A stretch of DNA of 64,000 bases from Chromobacterium sp. IIBBL 290-4. Its GTDB lineage: Bacteria; Pseudomonadota; Gammaproteobacteria; Burkholderiales; Chromobacteriaceae. Position 1 is the first letter of the stretch; the number at the start of each line of letters is the position of its first letter. The position numbers were made by a program, and so were the translations under genes. This document shows positions 47,410-56,725 of the stretch, piece by piece. The DNA lies in NCBI RefSeq assembly GCF_024207115.1, contig NZ_CP100128.1, positions 2,480,001 to 2,544,000 on the forward strand, given 5' to 3'. The notes under the pieces were generated by a model, which ran no database searches, was not told the DNA's origin, and was given only the letters and a program-made list of their open reading frames with translations.

Positions 47410-48138
47410 ATGTTGGCAATCATAGGCGGCAGCGGGCTGGCCCAGCTGCCCATTCTGGAAGTCACTCACAGGCAGGTTGTGCGCACGCCTTACGGCGATC
47501 CTTCCTGCGCGCTCACCTTCGGCAAGCTGGCCGGACAGAACGTGGTGTTCATCGCCCGCCACGGCTACGGGCATTCGCTGGCGCCGCATGAGATCAATTA
47601 CCGAGCCAATCTCTGGGCGCTGCATAACCAGGGCGTGAAAAGCGTGATCGCCATCGGCACCGTCGGCGGCATTCGGCCCGATATGGCGCCGGGGCGGCTG
47701 GTGGTGCCGCACGACATCATCGATTACAGCTGGGGCCGCAAGCACACCTATTTCGAAGGGCCGGAGCGGCCGGTGGTGCATGCCGAGTTCACCTCTCCGT
47801 ATGACGAAAACCTGCGCGGCCGGTTATTGGATGCGATCAAGCTCTCCGGCATCAGCAGCGCGCGCAATGGCGTTTACGCCTGCACGCAGGGGCCGAGGCT
47901 GGAAAGCGCGGCGGAAATCCTCAAGCTGGAGCGGGACGGCGCCGACATCGTCGGCATGACCGGCATGCCGGAGGCGGCGCTGGCGCGGGAGCTGGACTTG
48001 TCCTACGCCCACCTGTGCCTGGTGAGCAACTGGGCCGCCGGCAAGGGCCATCAGCGCAAGGTCGAGTTCGATCCCGCCGTGGCGGCCAAGAGCGTGCAGG
48101 ACTTGATGGATACCTTGGGCGCTTTTTTTAACAGTTGA
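47410..48138 (+). CDS. S-methyl-5'-thioinosine phosphorylase / MTAP-like purine nucleoside phosphorylase
   Basis: A 242-residue phosphorylase of the MTAP/PNP-2 family that splits (methylthio)purine nucleosides with phosphate. The segments MLAIIGGSGLAQLP and FIARHGYGHSLAPHEINYRANLWAL (phosphate and ribose site) and DIVGMTGMPEAALARELDLSYA are typical. The Pseudomonas relative prefers methylthioinosine, a by-product pathway linked to polyamine and quorum-signal synthesis. Substrate choice cannot be fixed by eye. The gene is divergent from the receptor, and no strong ribosome binding site is seen apart from GGGGAGG about ten bases upstream. Confidence 0.85.
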   Translation: MLAIIGGSGLAQLPILEVTHRQVVRTPYGDPSCALTFGKLAGQNVVFIARHGYGHSLAPHEINYRANLWALHNQGVKSVIAIGTVGGIRPDMAPGRLVVPHDIIDYSWGRKHTYFEGPERPVVHAEFTSPYDENLRGRLLDAIKLSGISSARNGVYACTQGPRLESAAEILKLERDGADIVGMTGMPEAALARELDLSYAHLCLVSNWAAGKGHQRKVEFDPAVAAKSVQDLMDTLGAFFNS

Positions 48139-48386
48139 AAACAGGCGCTTGCGCTGGAGCGGCTTGACCGCTGTCAACCGCGCCGGCGCGCGCCACGTTG
48201 AGCAGCGGTCCTGCGCGGAGGCGGGATGCCGCGGCATTTCTCGCTCAAGCCTCCGGTATTTAAGGTCGATAGATACAAACAGCTCTCTCATGAAGGTGGC
48301 GCTTATCGATGCCGCACTTCAGGAGAGGCTGCGTAGATCAATGCTGACGCCTATGGAAGTCATGGGCGCGATGAGAGAGACGATCC

Positions 48387-49157
48387 ATGAAAGCTGTGAT
48401 TTTGGCCGGCGGTTTGGGCACGCGCATCAGCGAAGAATCGCATCTTCGCCCCAAGCCGATGATAGAGATAGGCGGCAAGCCCATCATCTGGCACATCCTG
48501 AAGATCTATTCCGCTCATGGCATCAATGACTTCATCATTTGTCTGGGTTACAAGGGGTATGTGATCAAGGAGTATTTCGCCAACTACTTCCTGCATACCT
48601 CCGATGTCACGCTGGACTTGAGCAACAACCAGATGCATGTGCATGAGCGCCATGCTGAGCCGTGGCGGGTGACGTTGGTGGATACCGGCGAGAGCACGCA
48701 GACCGGCGGCCGTCTGGGGCGGGTGCGCCGCCATCTGGAAAACGAGGAAGACTTCTGCTTCACCTATGGCGACGGCGTCAGCGACATCGATATCACCGCC
48801 GCCATCGAATATCACCGCAGCCAGGGCGTGGAAGCCACCGTCACCGCGGTGCACCCGCCGGGACGCTTCGGCGCGCTGGAGATCCGCAATGAGCGGGTGG
48901 AGTTCTTCAAGGAAAAACCGCGCGGCGACGGCGGCATGATCAACGGCGGCTTTTTTATTCTGAACCCCTCGGTGCTGGACCTGATAGACGGCGACGACAC
49001 CATCTGGGAGGCCGAGCCGCTGGAAAACCTGGCCAGCCGCGGCCAATTGGCGGCCTATGAGCACAATGGCTTTTGGCAGCCCATGGATACCTTGCGCGAC
49101 AAGAATATGCTGGAAGAGCTGTGGCAAAGCGGGGAGGCCCCGTGGAAGCTGTGGTGA
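48387..49157 (+). CDS. rfbF: Glucose-1-phosphate cytidylyltransferase
   Basis: Makes CDP-glucose from CTP and glucose-1-phosphate, the entry step to CDP-linked 3,6-dideoxyhexoses. The 256-residue protein has the nucleotide-binding motif [18 protein letters not shown] and the segment [17 protein letters not shown], together with [12 protein letters not shown] (metal-binding Asp) and [12 protein letters not shown] near the end, all typical for RfbF. It is the first gene of the glycan cluster, after a 248-base gap containing no other gene. Its stop codon overlaps the start of rfbG by 16 bases. Confidence 0.96.
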   Translation: MKAVILAGGLGTRISEESHLRPKPMIEIGGKPIIWHILKIYSAHGINDFIICLGYKGYVIKEYFANYFLHTSDVTLDLSNNQMHVHERHAEPWRVTLVDTGESTQTGGRLGRVRRHLENEEDFCFTYGDGVSDIDITAAIEYHRSQGVEATVTAVHPPGRFGALEIRNERVEFFKEKPRGDGGMINGGFFILNPSVLDLIDGDDTIWEAEPLENLASRGQLAAYEHNGFWQPMDTLRDKNMLEELWQSGEAPWKLW

Positions 49158-50212
49158 ATCCCGCCTTCTGGGCGGGGCGGCGCGTATTCCTGACCGGCCA
49201 TACCGGCTTCAAGGGCGGCTGGCTCAGCCTGTGGTTGAGCGCCATGGGCGCGGAAGTGCATGGTTACTCGCTGGCGCCGGAGCAATCGCCTGCGCTGTTC
49301 GAGGCCGCCGATGTGGATAGCCGGACCGCGACGATGCTGGCCGACATCCGCGACGCGGCGGCCCTGGCCGAGGCCGTCCGCTCCTGTCGCCCCTCCATCG
49401 TGTTCCATCTCGCCGCCCAGCCGCTGGTGCGGCAAAGCTACGCCGATCCGCTCGCTACGTATTCCACCAATGTGATGGGCACCGCGCATCTGCTGGAGGC
49501 GGCACGTCATTGCGCCTCGGTGGAGGCGGTGGTGGCCATCACCACCGACAAGTGTTACGAAAATCATGAGTGGCCGTGGGCCTATCGCGAAAGCGACGCG
49601 CTGGGCGGCCATGACCCGTACAGCAGCAGCAAGGCTTGCGCCGAGCTGGTGTGCGCGGCGTATCGCCGCTCCTATCCGGACATGGCCCCCATCGCCACCG
49701 CGCGCGCCGGCAATGTGATAGGCGGCGGCGACTGGGCCGCCAACCGGCTGGTGCCCGACCTGCTGGCGGCTTTCGAGCAAGGCCGCTCGCTGGCCATCCG
49801 CAACCCCGCCGCCATCCGCCCCTGGCAACATGTGCTGGAGCCGTTGGCCGCTTATCTGCGACTGGCGGAACGGCTGGCGCAAGGGCAGGCCGGCGCGGCC
49901 TCGGCCTGGAATTTCGGTCCGGCCGACGACAGCAACCAGCCCGTAGCCTGGGTGGCCGACACCATGGCCCGGTTATGGGGCGGGGCGGCGTCCTGGCACA
50001 GGGACGGCGGCGATCATCCGCACGAGGCGCAAATGCTGCGGCTGGACAGCGCCCGCGCCCGCGGCGAACTGGGCTGGAAGCCGCGCTGGCACCTGGAAAC
50101 CGCTTTGTCCGCCACGCTGGCCTGGCATCGCGCCTGGCGCCGCGGCGATGACATGCAAGACTTCACGCTGGGCCAGATCGCGGCCTATATGCGCGATCCA
50201 TCGGAGAAATAA
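49142..50212 (+). CDS. rfbG: CDP-glucose 4,6-dehydratase
   Basis: Converts CDP-glucose to CDP-4-keto-6-deoxyglucose with bound NAD. The 356-residue SDR shows [18 protein letters not shown] (cofactor glycines), [13 protein letters not shown], the catalytic pair in [12 protein letters not shown], and [16 protein letters not shown]. Of three in-frame GTG codons (49142, 49151, 49154), the first stands four bases after GGGGAGG and gives the usual length. The longer open frame upstream lies inside rfbF. It is five bases from rfbH. Confidence 0.95.
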   Translation: MEAVVNPAFWAGRRVFLTGHTGFKGGWLSLWLSAMGAEVHGYSLAPEQSPALFEAADVDSRTATMLADIRDAAALAEAVRSCRPSIVFHLAAQPLVRQSYADPLATYSTNVMGTAHLLEAARHCASVEAVVAITTDKCYENHEWPWAYRESDALGGHDPYSSSKACAELVCAAYRRSYPDMAPIATARAGNVIGGGDWAANRLVPDLLAAFEQGRSLAIRNPAAIRPWQHVLEPLAAYLRLAERLAQGQAGAASAWNFGPADDSNQPVAWVADTMARLWGGAASWHRDGGDHPHEAQMLRLDSARARGELGWKPRWHLETALSATLAWHRAWRRGDDMQDFTLGQIAAYMRDPSEK

Positions 50213-50216
50213 AGGC

Positions 50217-51530
50217 ATGACAGACACTACTCGCGAAGCCATCCTCGCTTTGGCGCGGCAGTACGCCGAGGAGCGGTTCGCCGAGACGGCCTTCCGCCCC
50301 GGCCAGAGCCCCGTGCCGCCGTCCGGCAAGGTGATAGGCGCGGACGAAATCGCCAATATGGTGGACGCCGCGCTGGACGGCTGGCTGACCACCGGCCGTT
50401 TCAACGCGTCCTTTGAGGCGCGACTGGGCGAGTTCATCGGCCTGCCGCACGTGTTGACCGTCAATTCCGGCTCGTCGGCCAATCTGGTGGCCTTCACCGC
50501 GCTGACCTCACCCAAGCTGGGCGAGCGCGCGATCCAGCCGGGCGACGAGGTGATCACCGTGGCTGCGGGTTTCCCCACCACGGTCAACCCCATCATCCAG
50601 AACGGCGCGGTGCCGGTGTTCGTCGACGTGCAGCTGCCGACTTACAACATCGACGCCGATCTGCTGGAGGCCGCGCTGTCGCCGCGCACCAAGGCCATCA
50701 TGATTGCCCACACGTTGGGCAACCCCTTCGATCTGGAAAAGGTGGCCGCCTTCGCTAGCAAGCATGGCTTGTGGCTGGTGGAGGACTGCTGCGACGCGCT
50801 GGGCTCCACCTTCAAGGGCCAGAAAGTCGGCACTTTCGGCGACATCGGCACGCTCAGCTTCTATCCGGCCCACCACATCACCATGGGCGAGGGCGGCGCG
50901 GTGTTCACCCGCGATCCGCAACTGCGGCTGATCATGGAGTCGGTGCGTGATTGGGGGCGCGACTGCTACTGCGCGCCGGGCAAGGACAATACCTGCGGCA
51001 AGCGCTTTGGATGGCAATTAGGTCAATTGCCCTGTGGCTATGACCACAAGTACACCTATTCCCATATGGGGTACAACCTGAAGATCAGCGATATGCAGGC
51101 GGCCTGCGGCCTGGCTCAGATGGACCGGCTGGAAGGTTTTATCGAGGCGCGCAAGCAGAACTTCGCCTATTTGAGCGAGCGGCTGCAAAGCTGCGCCGAA
51201 TTCCTGGTGCTGCCGGAGGCGACGCCGGGCGCGGACCCGTCCTGGTTCGGCTTCCCGCTGACGCTGAAGCCGGAGGCGCAGGTCAGCCGCGTCGACCTGC
51301 TGCATTACCTGGACCAGCACCGGATCGGCACCCGCTTGCTGTTCGCCGGCAACCTGATCCGGCAGCCCTATATGCAAGGGCGGAATTACCGCTGCGCGAC
51401 GCCGCTGCCGGTGACCGACCGCATCATGAACGACACCTTCTGGATCGGCCTTTATCCTGGCCTGAGCCGGGAAATGCTGGATTTCACCGTCGAGAAGCTG
51501 GAAACCTTCCTCGGCGCCAACTTCGACTAG
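50217..51530 (+). CDS. rfbH: CDP-4-keto-6-deoxyglucose-3-dehydratase (E1)
   Basis: A 437-residue PMP- and iron-sulfur-dependent enzyme that removes the C3 hydroxyl, giving CDP-4-keto-3,6-dideoxyglucose after reduction. The aminotransferase-fold lysine is replaced by histidine, His220 in [14 protein letters not shown], as in the known E1 enzyme. The [2Fe-2S] ligands match the pattern C-X57-C-X1-C-X7-C at Cys192, Cys250, Cys252 and Cys260. The start at 50217 follows AAAGG. Its usual reductase partner (E3, a ferredoxin-reductase-type flavoprotein) is not found in this window. Confidence 0.96.
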   Translation: MTDTTREAILALARQYAEERFAETAFRPGQSPVPPSGKVIGADEIANMVDAALDGWLTTGRFNASFEARLGEFIGLPHVLTVNSGSSANLVAFTALTSPKLGERAIQPGDEVITVAAGFPTTVNPIIQNGAVPVFVDVQLPTYNIDADLLEAALSPRTKAIMIAHTLGNPFDLEKVAAFASKHGLWLVEDCCDALGSTFKGQKVGTFGDIGTLSFYPAHHITMGEGGAVFTRDPQLRLIMESVRDWGRDCYCAPGKDNTCGKRFGWQLGQLPCGYDHKYTYSHMGYNLKISDMQAACGLAQMDRLEGFIEARKQNFAYLSERLQSCAEFLVLPEATPGADPSWFGFPLTLKPEAQVSRVDLLHYLDQHRIGTRLLFAGNLIRQPYMQGRNYRCATPLPVTDRIMNDTFWIGLYPGLSREMLDFTVEKLETFLGANFD

Positions 51531-51543
51531 GGAGAGGCCCACC

Positions 51544-53031
51544 ATGAGCAAGCCGCTATTCATCTTCGAGATGGCCAACAACCACATGGGCAACGTCGAG
51601 CACGGCGTCGCGCTGATCCGCGCCATCCGCGAATCCTGCCAGGGCTTCGATTTCGACTTCGGGTTCAAGCTGCAGTACCGCAACCTGGACACCTTCATCC
51701 ACTCCAGCTTCAAGGGCCGCGACGATGTCAAATACGTCAAGCGCTTCGAGGAGACCCGGCTGCAGCCGGAGCAGATGCAGAAGCTGGTGGCCGAGATGAA
51801 GGCCAACGGCTTCAAGGCGATCTGCACGCCGTTCGACGAGGAGTCGGTGGACCTGATCGAAGAACATGGCATCGAGATCATCAAGATCGCCAGCTGTTCG
51901 TTCACCGACTGGCCGCTGCTGGAGCGCATCGCCCGCAGCGACAAGCCGGTGGTGGCGTCCACCGCCGGCGCGCGGCGCGAGGACATCGACAAGGTGGTCA
52001 GCTTCATGCTGCACCGCGGCAAGGACCTGACCGTCATGCACTGCGTGGCCGAATACCCGACGCCGGACGACCATCTGCACCTGTCGCGGATCAAGGCGCT
52101 GCGCCAGCAGTACGCCGGCGTGCGCATCGGCTATTCCACCCACGAAGACCCGGACTTGATGGAGCCCATCATGCTGGCCGTCGCCCAGGGCGCGACGGTG
52201 TTCGAGAAGCATGTGGGCCTGCCGACCGACCAGTACGGCATCAACAATTACTCGGCCAATCCGGAGCAGGTCCGCCGCTGGCTGGCCGCCGCCGCGCGCG
52301 CGCTGGCCATGCTGGGCGACGGCGAGGACGACGCGGTGTCGGAAACCGAGCAGGCCAGCCTGCGTTCGCTGCGCCGCGGCGTGTTCGCCACCCGCCCGGT
52401 CGCTGCCGGCGAGGCGCTGACCGCCGACAACGTCACCTTCGCCTTCCCGCCGGTGGAAGGCCAGCTGACCGCCAACGAGTGGTCTAAGTATGTCCGCTAC
52501 ACCGCCAAGGCGCCGATCGCCGCCGACGCGCCCGTCATGGCCGCCGCGCTGGAGCCGGTGAACCTGCGCGACAAGGTGCAGAAGGCGGTGGAGGCGGTAA
52601 AGGCCTTGTTCAAGCGCGGCAAGATCGTGGTGCCGGGCCGCTCCGAGCTGGAAATCTCCCACCATTACGGCATGGAGCGTTTTCATGAATACGGCCTGAC
52701 CATGGTGACCGTGGTCAACCGCGAATACTGCAAGAAGCTGATCGCGATGCTGCCGGGCCAGACCCACCCGGAGCAGTACCATCACAAGAAGGAAGAAACC
52801 TTCATCGTGCTGTACGGCGAGATGACCATCTGGCTGGACGACGAGGAGCGCCAGGCCCAGGCCGGCGACGTGATCACCGTGCAGCGCGGCGTGCGCCACC
52901 GTTTCCATTCGCGCAACGGCGTGGTGTTCGAGGAAATCTCGTCCACTCATTACGTTGACGATTCCTACTATACCGACGAGCGGGTCAGCGCCAACAAGGA
53001 CCGCAAAACCCGCCTGACCTACTGGATGTAA
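51544..53031 (+). CDS. NeuB-like synthase with SAF domain fused to a C-terminal cupin
   Basis: A 495-residue fusion. Residues about 1-260 form a NeuB/SpsE TIM barrel, which in known members condenses phosphoenolpyruvate with an aldose to a nonulosonic acid. Glu9, Lys42, Lys114, His200 and the EKH at 221-223 agree with NeuB, but the Glu that normally follows the KI-x-S-x position is Ser119. Residues about 270-340 form a SAF (antifreeze-like) domain, and about 370-495 a cupin with possible metal ligands His408, His413/His414, Glu417/Glu418 and His452. GGGAGAGG precedes the ATG. No NeuA, NeuC or aminotransferase is nearby, so the substrate is probably not a classic ManNAc-type sugar. Confidence 0.88.
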   Translation: MSKPLFIFEMANNHMGNVEHGVALIRAIRESCQGFDFDFGFKLQYRNLDTFIHSSFKGRDDVKYVKRFEETRLQPEQMQKLVAEMKANGFKAICTPFDEESVDLIEEHGIEIIKIASCSFTDWPLLERIARSDKPVVASTAGARREDIDKVVSFMLHRGKDLTVMHCVAEYPTPDDHLHLSRIKALRQQYAGVRIGYSTHEDPDLMEPIMLAVAQGATVFEKHVGLPTDQYGINNYSANPEQVRRWLAAAARALAMLGDGEDDAVSETEQASLRSLRRGVFATRPVAAGEALTADNVTFAFPPVEGQLTANEWSKYVRYTAKAPIAADAPVMAAALEPVNLRDKVQKAVEAVKALFKRGKIVVPGRSELEISHHYGMERFHEYGLTMVTVVNREYCKKLIAMLPGQTHPEQYHHKKEETFIVLYGEMTIWLDDEERQAQAGDVITVQRGVRHRFHSRNGVVFEEISSTHYVDDSYYTDERVSANKDRKTRLTYWM

Positions 53032-53033
53032 GC

Positions 53034-54863
53034 ATGACAGCAAAGCTTGTCCGCCTGGCGGACTACGTGATGGATTTCCTGGCCGCGCGCGGCGTGCGCC
53101 ATGTGTTCCTGCTGCCCGGCGGCGGCGCGATGCACCTGAACGACGCGCTGGCGCAGCAGCCTGACATAACAGCCGTGCACTGCCACCACGAGCAGGCCTG
53201 CGGCATCGCCGCCGAGGCCTACGGCCGGCTGGCCGAGCGCACCGGCGTGGCCATGGTGACCACCGGCCCCGGCGCCACCAATATCCTGACGCCGGTAGCC
53301 GGCGCCTGGATCGAATCGTTGCCCATGCTGGTGATTTCCGGCCAGGTGAAGCGCGCGGATTTATTGCAAGGCAGCGGCCTGCGCCAGAAGGGCGTGCAGG
53401 AGGTGGACATCGTGTCCATGGCCAAGCCGGTGACCAAGTACGCCGTCACCGTCACCGATCCGCAGGCCATCCGCCGCCATCTGGAGGAGGCGCTGCATCT
53501 GGCGCACAGCAGCCGTCCCGGCCCGGTGTGGCTGGACATTCCGTTGGACGTGCAGGCCGCGCCGATCGACCCCGCCAGCTTGCAGGGCTATCAAGCCGAA
53601 ACGGAGGCCGCGGAGGCCGGGCCAGGCTATGTCGCCGCCATCGCCGAGCTGTTGAAGCAGGCCGAGCGGCCGTTGATCCTGGCCGGCCACGGCGTGCGCA
53701 TCGCCGGCGGCGCGGATGCCTTGCGTCGGCTTAGCGAGACGCTGCAGGTGCCGGTGGCCGCCACCTGGAACGCGATGGACCTCGTGCCGTGGGACAGCCC
53801 GCTGTGCGCCGGCCGCCCAGGCGTGGTGGCGTTGCGGCCGGGCAATTTCGCGGTGCAGAACTGCGATCTGTTGATCGCCATCGGCAGCCGTCTCGACAAC
53901 ATCCTCACCGCCTACAACCCCAAGGGCTTCGCCCGCGCGGCGCGCAAGGTGGTGGTGGATGTGGACGCCGCCGAGATCGCCAAGCTGGACATGGAGATCG
54001 ACCTGCCGCTGGTCATGGATGCCAAGGCCTGCTTGGAAGGGCTGCTGGCGGCTGGTGACAGCTTGCCCAAGGCCCGGTGGCAGCCGTGGCTGGACCGTTG
54101 CGCCGACTGGAAGCGCCGCTATCCGGTGCAGGACGGCGCGCCGTTCCCGACGAGCGGCCAGATCAGCCACTATCACTTCGTCGAGGCGCTGTCCGACGCC
54201 GCGCCGGCGAATACGCTGATCTCCACCGGCAGCTCCGGCCTCGCCGTCGAGGTGTTCTACACCGTGTTCCGCAACAAGCCGGGCCAGCGCGTGTTCCTGA
54301 CCTCGGGCCTGGGTTCGATGGGTTACGGCCTGCCGGCGGCGATAGGCGCCTGTCTCGGCAACGGTTCCCAGCCGATGATCGCGGTCGAGAGCGACGGCAG
54401 CCTGCAGCTGAACCTGCAGGAGCTGGCGACGCTGAAAGCTCTGCAACTGCCGATCCGCCTGTTCATCATGAACAACAACGGTTACGCGTCGATCCGCAAC
54501 ACCCAGCGCAATTATTTCGACAGCCGCTACGTCGGCACCGGGCCGGAGGCCGGCGTGCTGATTCCGGATGCGCTGGACCTGGCCGAGGCTTACGGCCTGC
54601 CGGCGGTGCGCATCGAGCGCGTGGAGGATCTGGCAGCGGGCCTGGCCAAGGTGATGGCCCATCCGGGCCCGATACTGTGCGACGTGCGGCTGAACGAGAA
54701 CGAGACGCTGCAGCCCAAGGCCGCCGCGCTGCCGCAGCCGGACGGCTCGATGCTGTCTATGCCGCTGGAGGACATGTCGCCGTTGCTGCCGCTGGAGACG
54801 CTGCGCGCGGAAATGCTGATCCCCTTGCTGCCGGCGTCGGAAGCCGCCAAGCGGGACGTTTGA
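53034..54863 (+). CDS. Acetolactate-synthase-like thiamine-diphosphate enzyme
   Basis: A 609-residue ThDP enzyme of the ILVB type with the three usual domains. The catalytic glutamate is Glu53 in HHEQACGIAAEAYGRL, followed by MVTTGPGATN. A central FAD-type domain covers about residues 195-340 (PLILAGHGVRI). The diphosphate-binding motif is at 453-482 (SDGSLQLNLQEL to NNN-GY). Genes of this type beside rfbFGH can be YerE, which adds a two-carbon acetyl branch from pyruvate to CDP-4-keto-3,6-dideoxyglucose to make yersiniose. That is the favoured inference, not proven. The gene begins two bases after the NeuB-cupin stop. Confidence 0.85.
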   Translation: MTAKLVRLADYVMDFLAARGVRHVFLLPGGGAMHLNDALAQQPDITAVHCHHEQACGIAAEAYGRLAERTGVAMVTTGPGATNILTPVAGAWIESLPMLVISGQVKRADLLQGSGLRQKGVQEVDIVSMAKPVTKYAVTVTDPQAIRRHLEEALHLAHSSRPGPVWLDIPLDVQAAPIDPASLQGYQAETEAAEAGPGYVAAIAELLKQAERPLILAGHGVRIAGGADALRRLSETLQVPVAATWNAMDLVPWDSPLCAGRPGVVALRPGNFAVQNCDLLIAIGSRLDNILTAYNPKGFARAARKVVVDVDAAEIAKLDMEIDLPLVMDAKACLEGLLAAGDSLPKARWQPWLDRCADWKRRYPVQDGAPFPTSGQISHYHFVEALSDAAPANTLISTGSSGLAVEVFYTVFRNKPGQRVFLTSGLGSMGYGLPAAIGACLGNGSQPMIAVESDGSLQLNLQELATLKALQLPIRLFIMNNNGYASIRNTQRNYFDSRYVGTGPEAGVLIPDALDLAEAYGLPAVRIERVEDLAAGLAKVMAHPGPILCDVRLNENETLQPKAAALPQPDGSMLSMPLEDMSPLLPLETLRAEMLIPLLPASEAAKRDV

Positions 54864-54866
54864 ACG

Positions 54867-56021
54867 ATGGCCGCCGTGATCGATCACTGCCGCATCTGCG
54901 CGCAGCCGCTGTTTACCGAGCCTTTGCTGGTGCAGCATGACATGCCGGCCGCGGCCCAGGGCCTCCCGACGGCCGAGCAGCTATCCGCCGATAGCGGCGT
55001 GACGCTGGCTTTGCGCCAGTGCGGCGGCTGCGGCCTGGTCCAACTGGACGCCGAACCGGTGCCGTACTGGCGCGACGTGATCCGCGCCGCCGGCATCTCG
55101 CCGGACATGCGCGCTTTCCGCCTCAAGCAGTTCGGCGGCTGGCTGGCCGAACACGCCCTGACGGGGCGCAAGGTGCTGGAAGTCGGCTGCGGCCGCGGCG
55201 AGTATCTGTCGCTGCTGGCCGAGGCCGGCGCGGACGCCTATGGCATCGAGCATCTGCCGGCATCGGTCGATGCCTGCCATCAAGTCGGCTTGCGGGTGGA
55301 GCGAGGCTTTGTTGACGGCCCGGAAACACGGTTGGGGGAAGGCCCGTTCGATGGCTTCATGATCCTGAATTTCCTCGAACACATCCCGACCGCGCAACTG
55401 ACGCTGCAAGGCATCGCCGCCAATCTGGCCGACGGCGCCATCGGCATGGTGGAGGTGCCCAATTTCGACATGATCATCGAAAAGGGCCTGTTCGCCGAAT
55501 TCATCCCGGACCATTTGTTTTATTTCACCGAAGGCACGCTGACCCGGCTGCTGGAAGCCAACGGCTTCGAGGTGCTGGAGTGCCGCGCCGAATGGCACGA
55601 TTACGTGCTGTCCGCCATCGTCAGGAAACGCGCGCCGTTGAACCTGTCCGCGCTGGCCGCTTGTCAGGGAGGACTGCGCGCGTCGTTCGACGACTTCCTG
55701 GGCCGTTTCGAGCCCGGCAGAGTGGCGATCTGGGGCGCGGGCCACCAGGCGCTGGCGCTGATCAGCCTGATGGGCATCGCCGGCCGCATCCGCTACGTGC
55801 TGGACTCGGCGCCGTTCAAACAGGGCCGCTACACGCCGGCCACCCATCTGCCCATCGTGCCGCCGGCGCGGCTGGACGACGGCGAGGTGGACGCGGTGAT
55901 CGTGCTGGCGGCCAGCTATTCGGCCGAGGTGGCGCGGCTGATCCGCGAGCGCCACGGCAGCCGCTTCGCGGTGGCGGTGATGGGCGAGGGCGGTTTGCGC
56001 GAGGAGAAGGCGGCATGCTGA
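54867..56021 (+). CDS. Sugar C-methyltransferase with zinc-binding N-terminus
   Basis: A 384-residue protein with the three-part build of NDP-sugar C-methyltransferases. A zinc-binding N-terminal domain has Cys8/Cys11 and Cys52/Cys55. A SAM-binding Rossmann domain follows (KVLEVGCGRGEYLSLL, about residues 101-116; then NFLEHIP). The C-terminal domain, with VAIWGAGHQALALISL (about residue 290 on), is typical of the TylC3/NovU group. Such enzymes methylate carbon next to a 4-keto group of an NDP-sugar. It starts three bases after the ThDP gene stop and overlaps the Nudix gene by seven bases. Confidence 0.9.
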   Translation: MAAVIDHCRICAQPLFTEPLLVQHDMPAAAQGLPTAEQLSADSGVTLALRQCGGCGLVQLDAEPVPYWRDVIRAAGISPDMRAFRLKQFGGWLAEHALTGRKVLEVGCGRGEYLSLLAEAGADAYGIEHLPASVDACHQVGLRVERGFVDGPETRLGEGPFDGFMILNFLEHIPTAQLTLQGIAANLADGAIGMVEVPNFDMIIEKGLFAEFIPDHLFYFTEGTLTRLLEANGFEVLECRAEWHDYVLSAIVRKRAPLNLSALAACQGGLRASFDDFLGRFEPGRVAIWGAGHQALALISLMGIAGRIRYVLDSAPFKQGRYTPATHLPIVPPARLDDGEVDAVIVLAASYSAEVARLIRERHGSRFAVAVMGEGGLREEKAAC

Positions 56022-56608
56022 GCGAGGAACGCCAGGACGGCTCCGCCATCCGCCAAGCGATAGAAACCTTGCGCGAGGCCATAGGCTCGGCGCGCGAGGG
56101 CTTGCCGGAGGAGGTGTTCCTGTTCGTCAGCAGCCTGACGCCCATGGTCAATGTCGATCTGCTGATCCGCGACGATGCCGGACGCACGCTGCTGACCTGG
56201 CGGCATGACCGTTTCTATGGTCCCGGCTGGCACGTGCCCGGCGGCATCCTCCGCTTCAAGGAGAGCTCCGCCGCGCGCATCGCCGCGGTCGCCGCGCATG
56301 AATTGGGGGCGGAGGTGGATTTCGACCCCGTTCCCTTGTGCCGCCATGAACTGGTGAATGCCAGCCGCGATGTGCGCGGCCACTTCATCTCGCTGCTGCA
56401 TGCCTGCCGGCTGCGCTCGGCGCCGGATGAGCGGAAACGCTTCAATCCCGCCGCGCCCCGGCATGGCGATTGGGCCTGGCATCAGGCGTGCCCGCCGGAT
56501 TTGATCCCGGTGCACGAGGTGTATCGGGGCTTCATCAATGGAGATTCCATTGCGAGGGGATGCCCTTCGATTCAAGTTTCTGGTAATAATGCCGAAAAGT
56601 CTGAATAG
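56015..56608 (+). CDS. GDP-mannose mannosyl hydrolase-like Nudix protein
   Basis: A 197-residue Nudix protein. VNVDLLIRDDAGRTLLTWR and GPGWHVPGGILRFKES lead into a shortened Nudix box (AVAAHELGAEV), where the usual paired glutamates are reduced to one. GDP-mannose mannosyl hydrolases have the same reduced motif and split NDP-sugars to free sugar and NDP. Within this cluster it could release a sugar for the NeuB-like enzyme, or control the NDP-sugar pool. The start at 56015 overlaps the methyltransferase stop. The last 30 residues are unlike the family and may be variable. Confidence 0.82.
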   Translation: MLSEERQDGSAIRQAIETLREAIGSAREGLPEEVFLFVSSLTPMVNVDLLIRDDAGRTLLTWRHDRFYGPGWHVPGGILRFKESSAARIAAVAAHELGAEVDFDPVPLCRHELVNASRDVRGHFISLLHACRLRSAPDERKRFNPAAPRHGDWAWHQACPPDLIPVHEVYRGFINGDSIARGCPSIQVSGNNAEKSE

Positions 56609-56683
56609 AAATGCGCAAACCAACAATCAGACAGAAACATCATTCTGCAAAGCGTCGCTGGCACACTCGAAATAGCTGAATAC

Positions 56684-56712
56684 CCATCCCGCGAGCTGAT
56701 CCGGCGGGATGG
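56684..56712 (+). repeat. Hairpin before the radical SAM gene
   Basis: CCATCCCGC and GCGGGATGG form a 9-bp perfect stem, 13 bases before the ATG at 56726 and next to its CTGGAG ribosome binding site. It lies in a relatively AT-rich 117-base gap and could adjust translation or mark the end of the upstream transcript. Confidence 0.5.
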
Positions 56713-56725
56713 CCTGGAGAAACAC

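Noticed and set aside
48387..53031. Calling the cluster a sialic, legionaminic or pseudaminic acid pathway because of the NeuB-like gene
   Set aside because: No CMP-sugar synthetase, hydrolysing epimerase, aminotransferase or acetyltransferase of those pathways is present, and the NeuB-like active site is altered. The rfbFGH genes point to a CDP-dideoxysugar.
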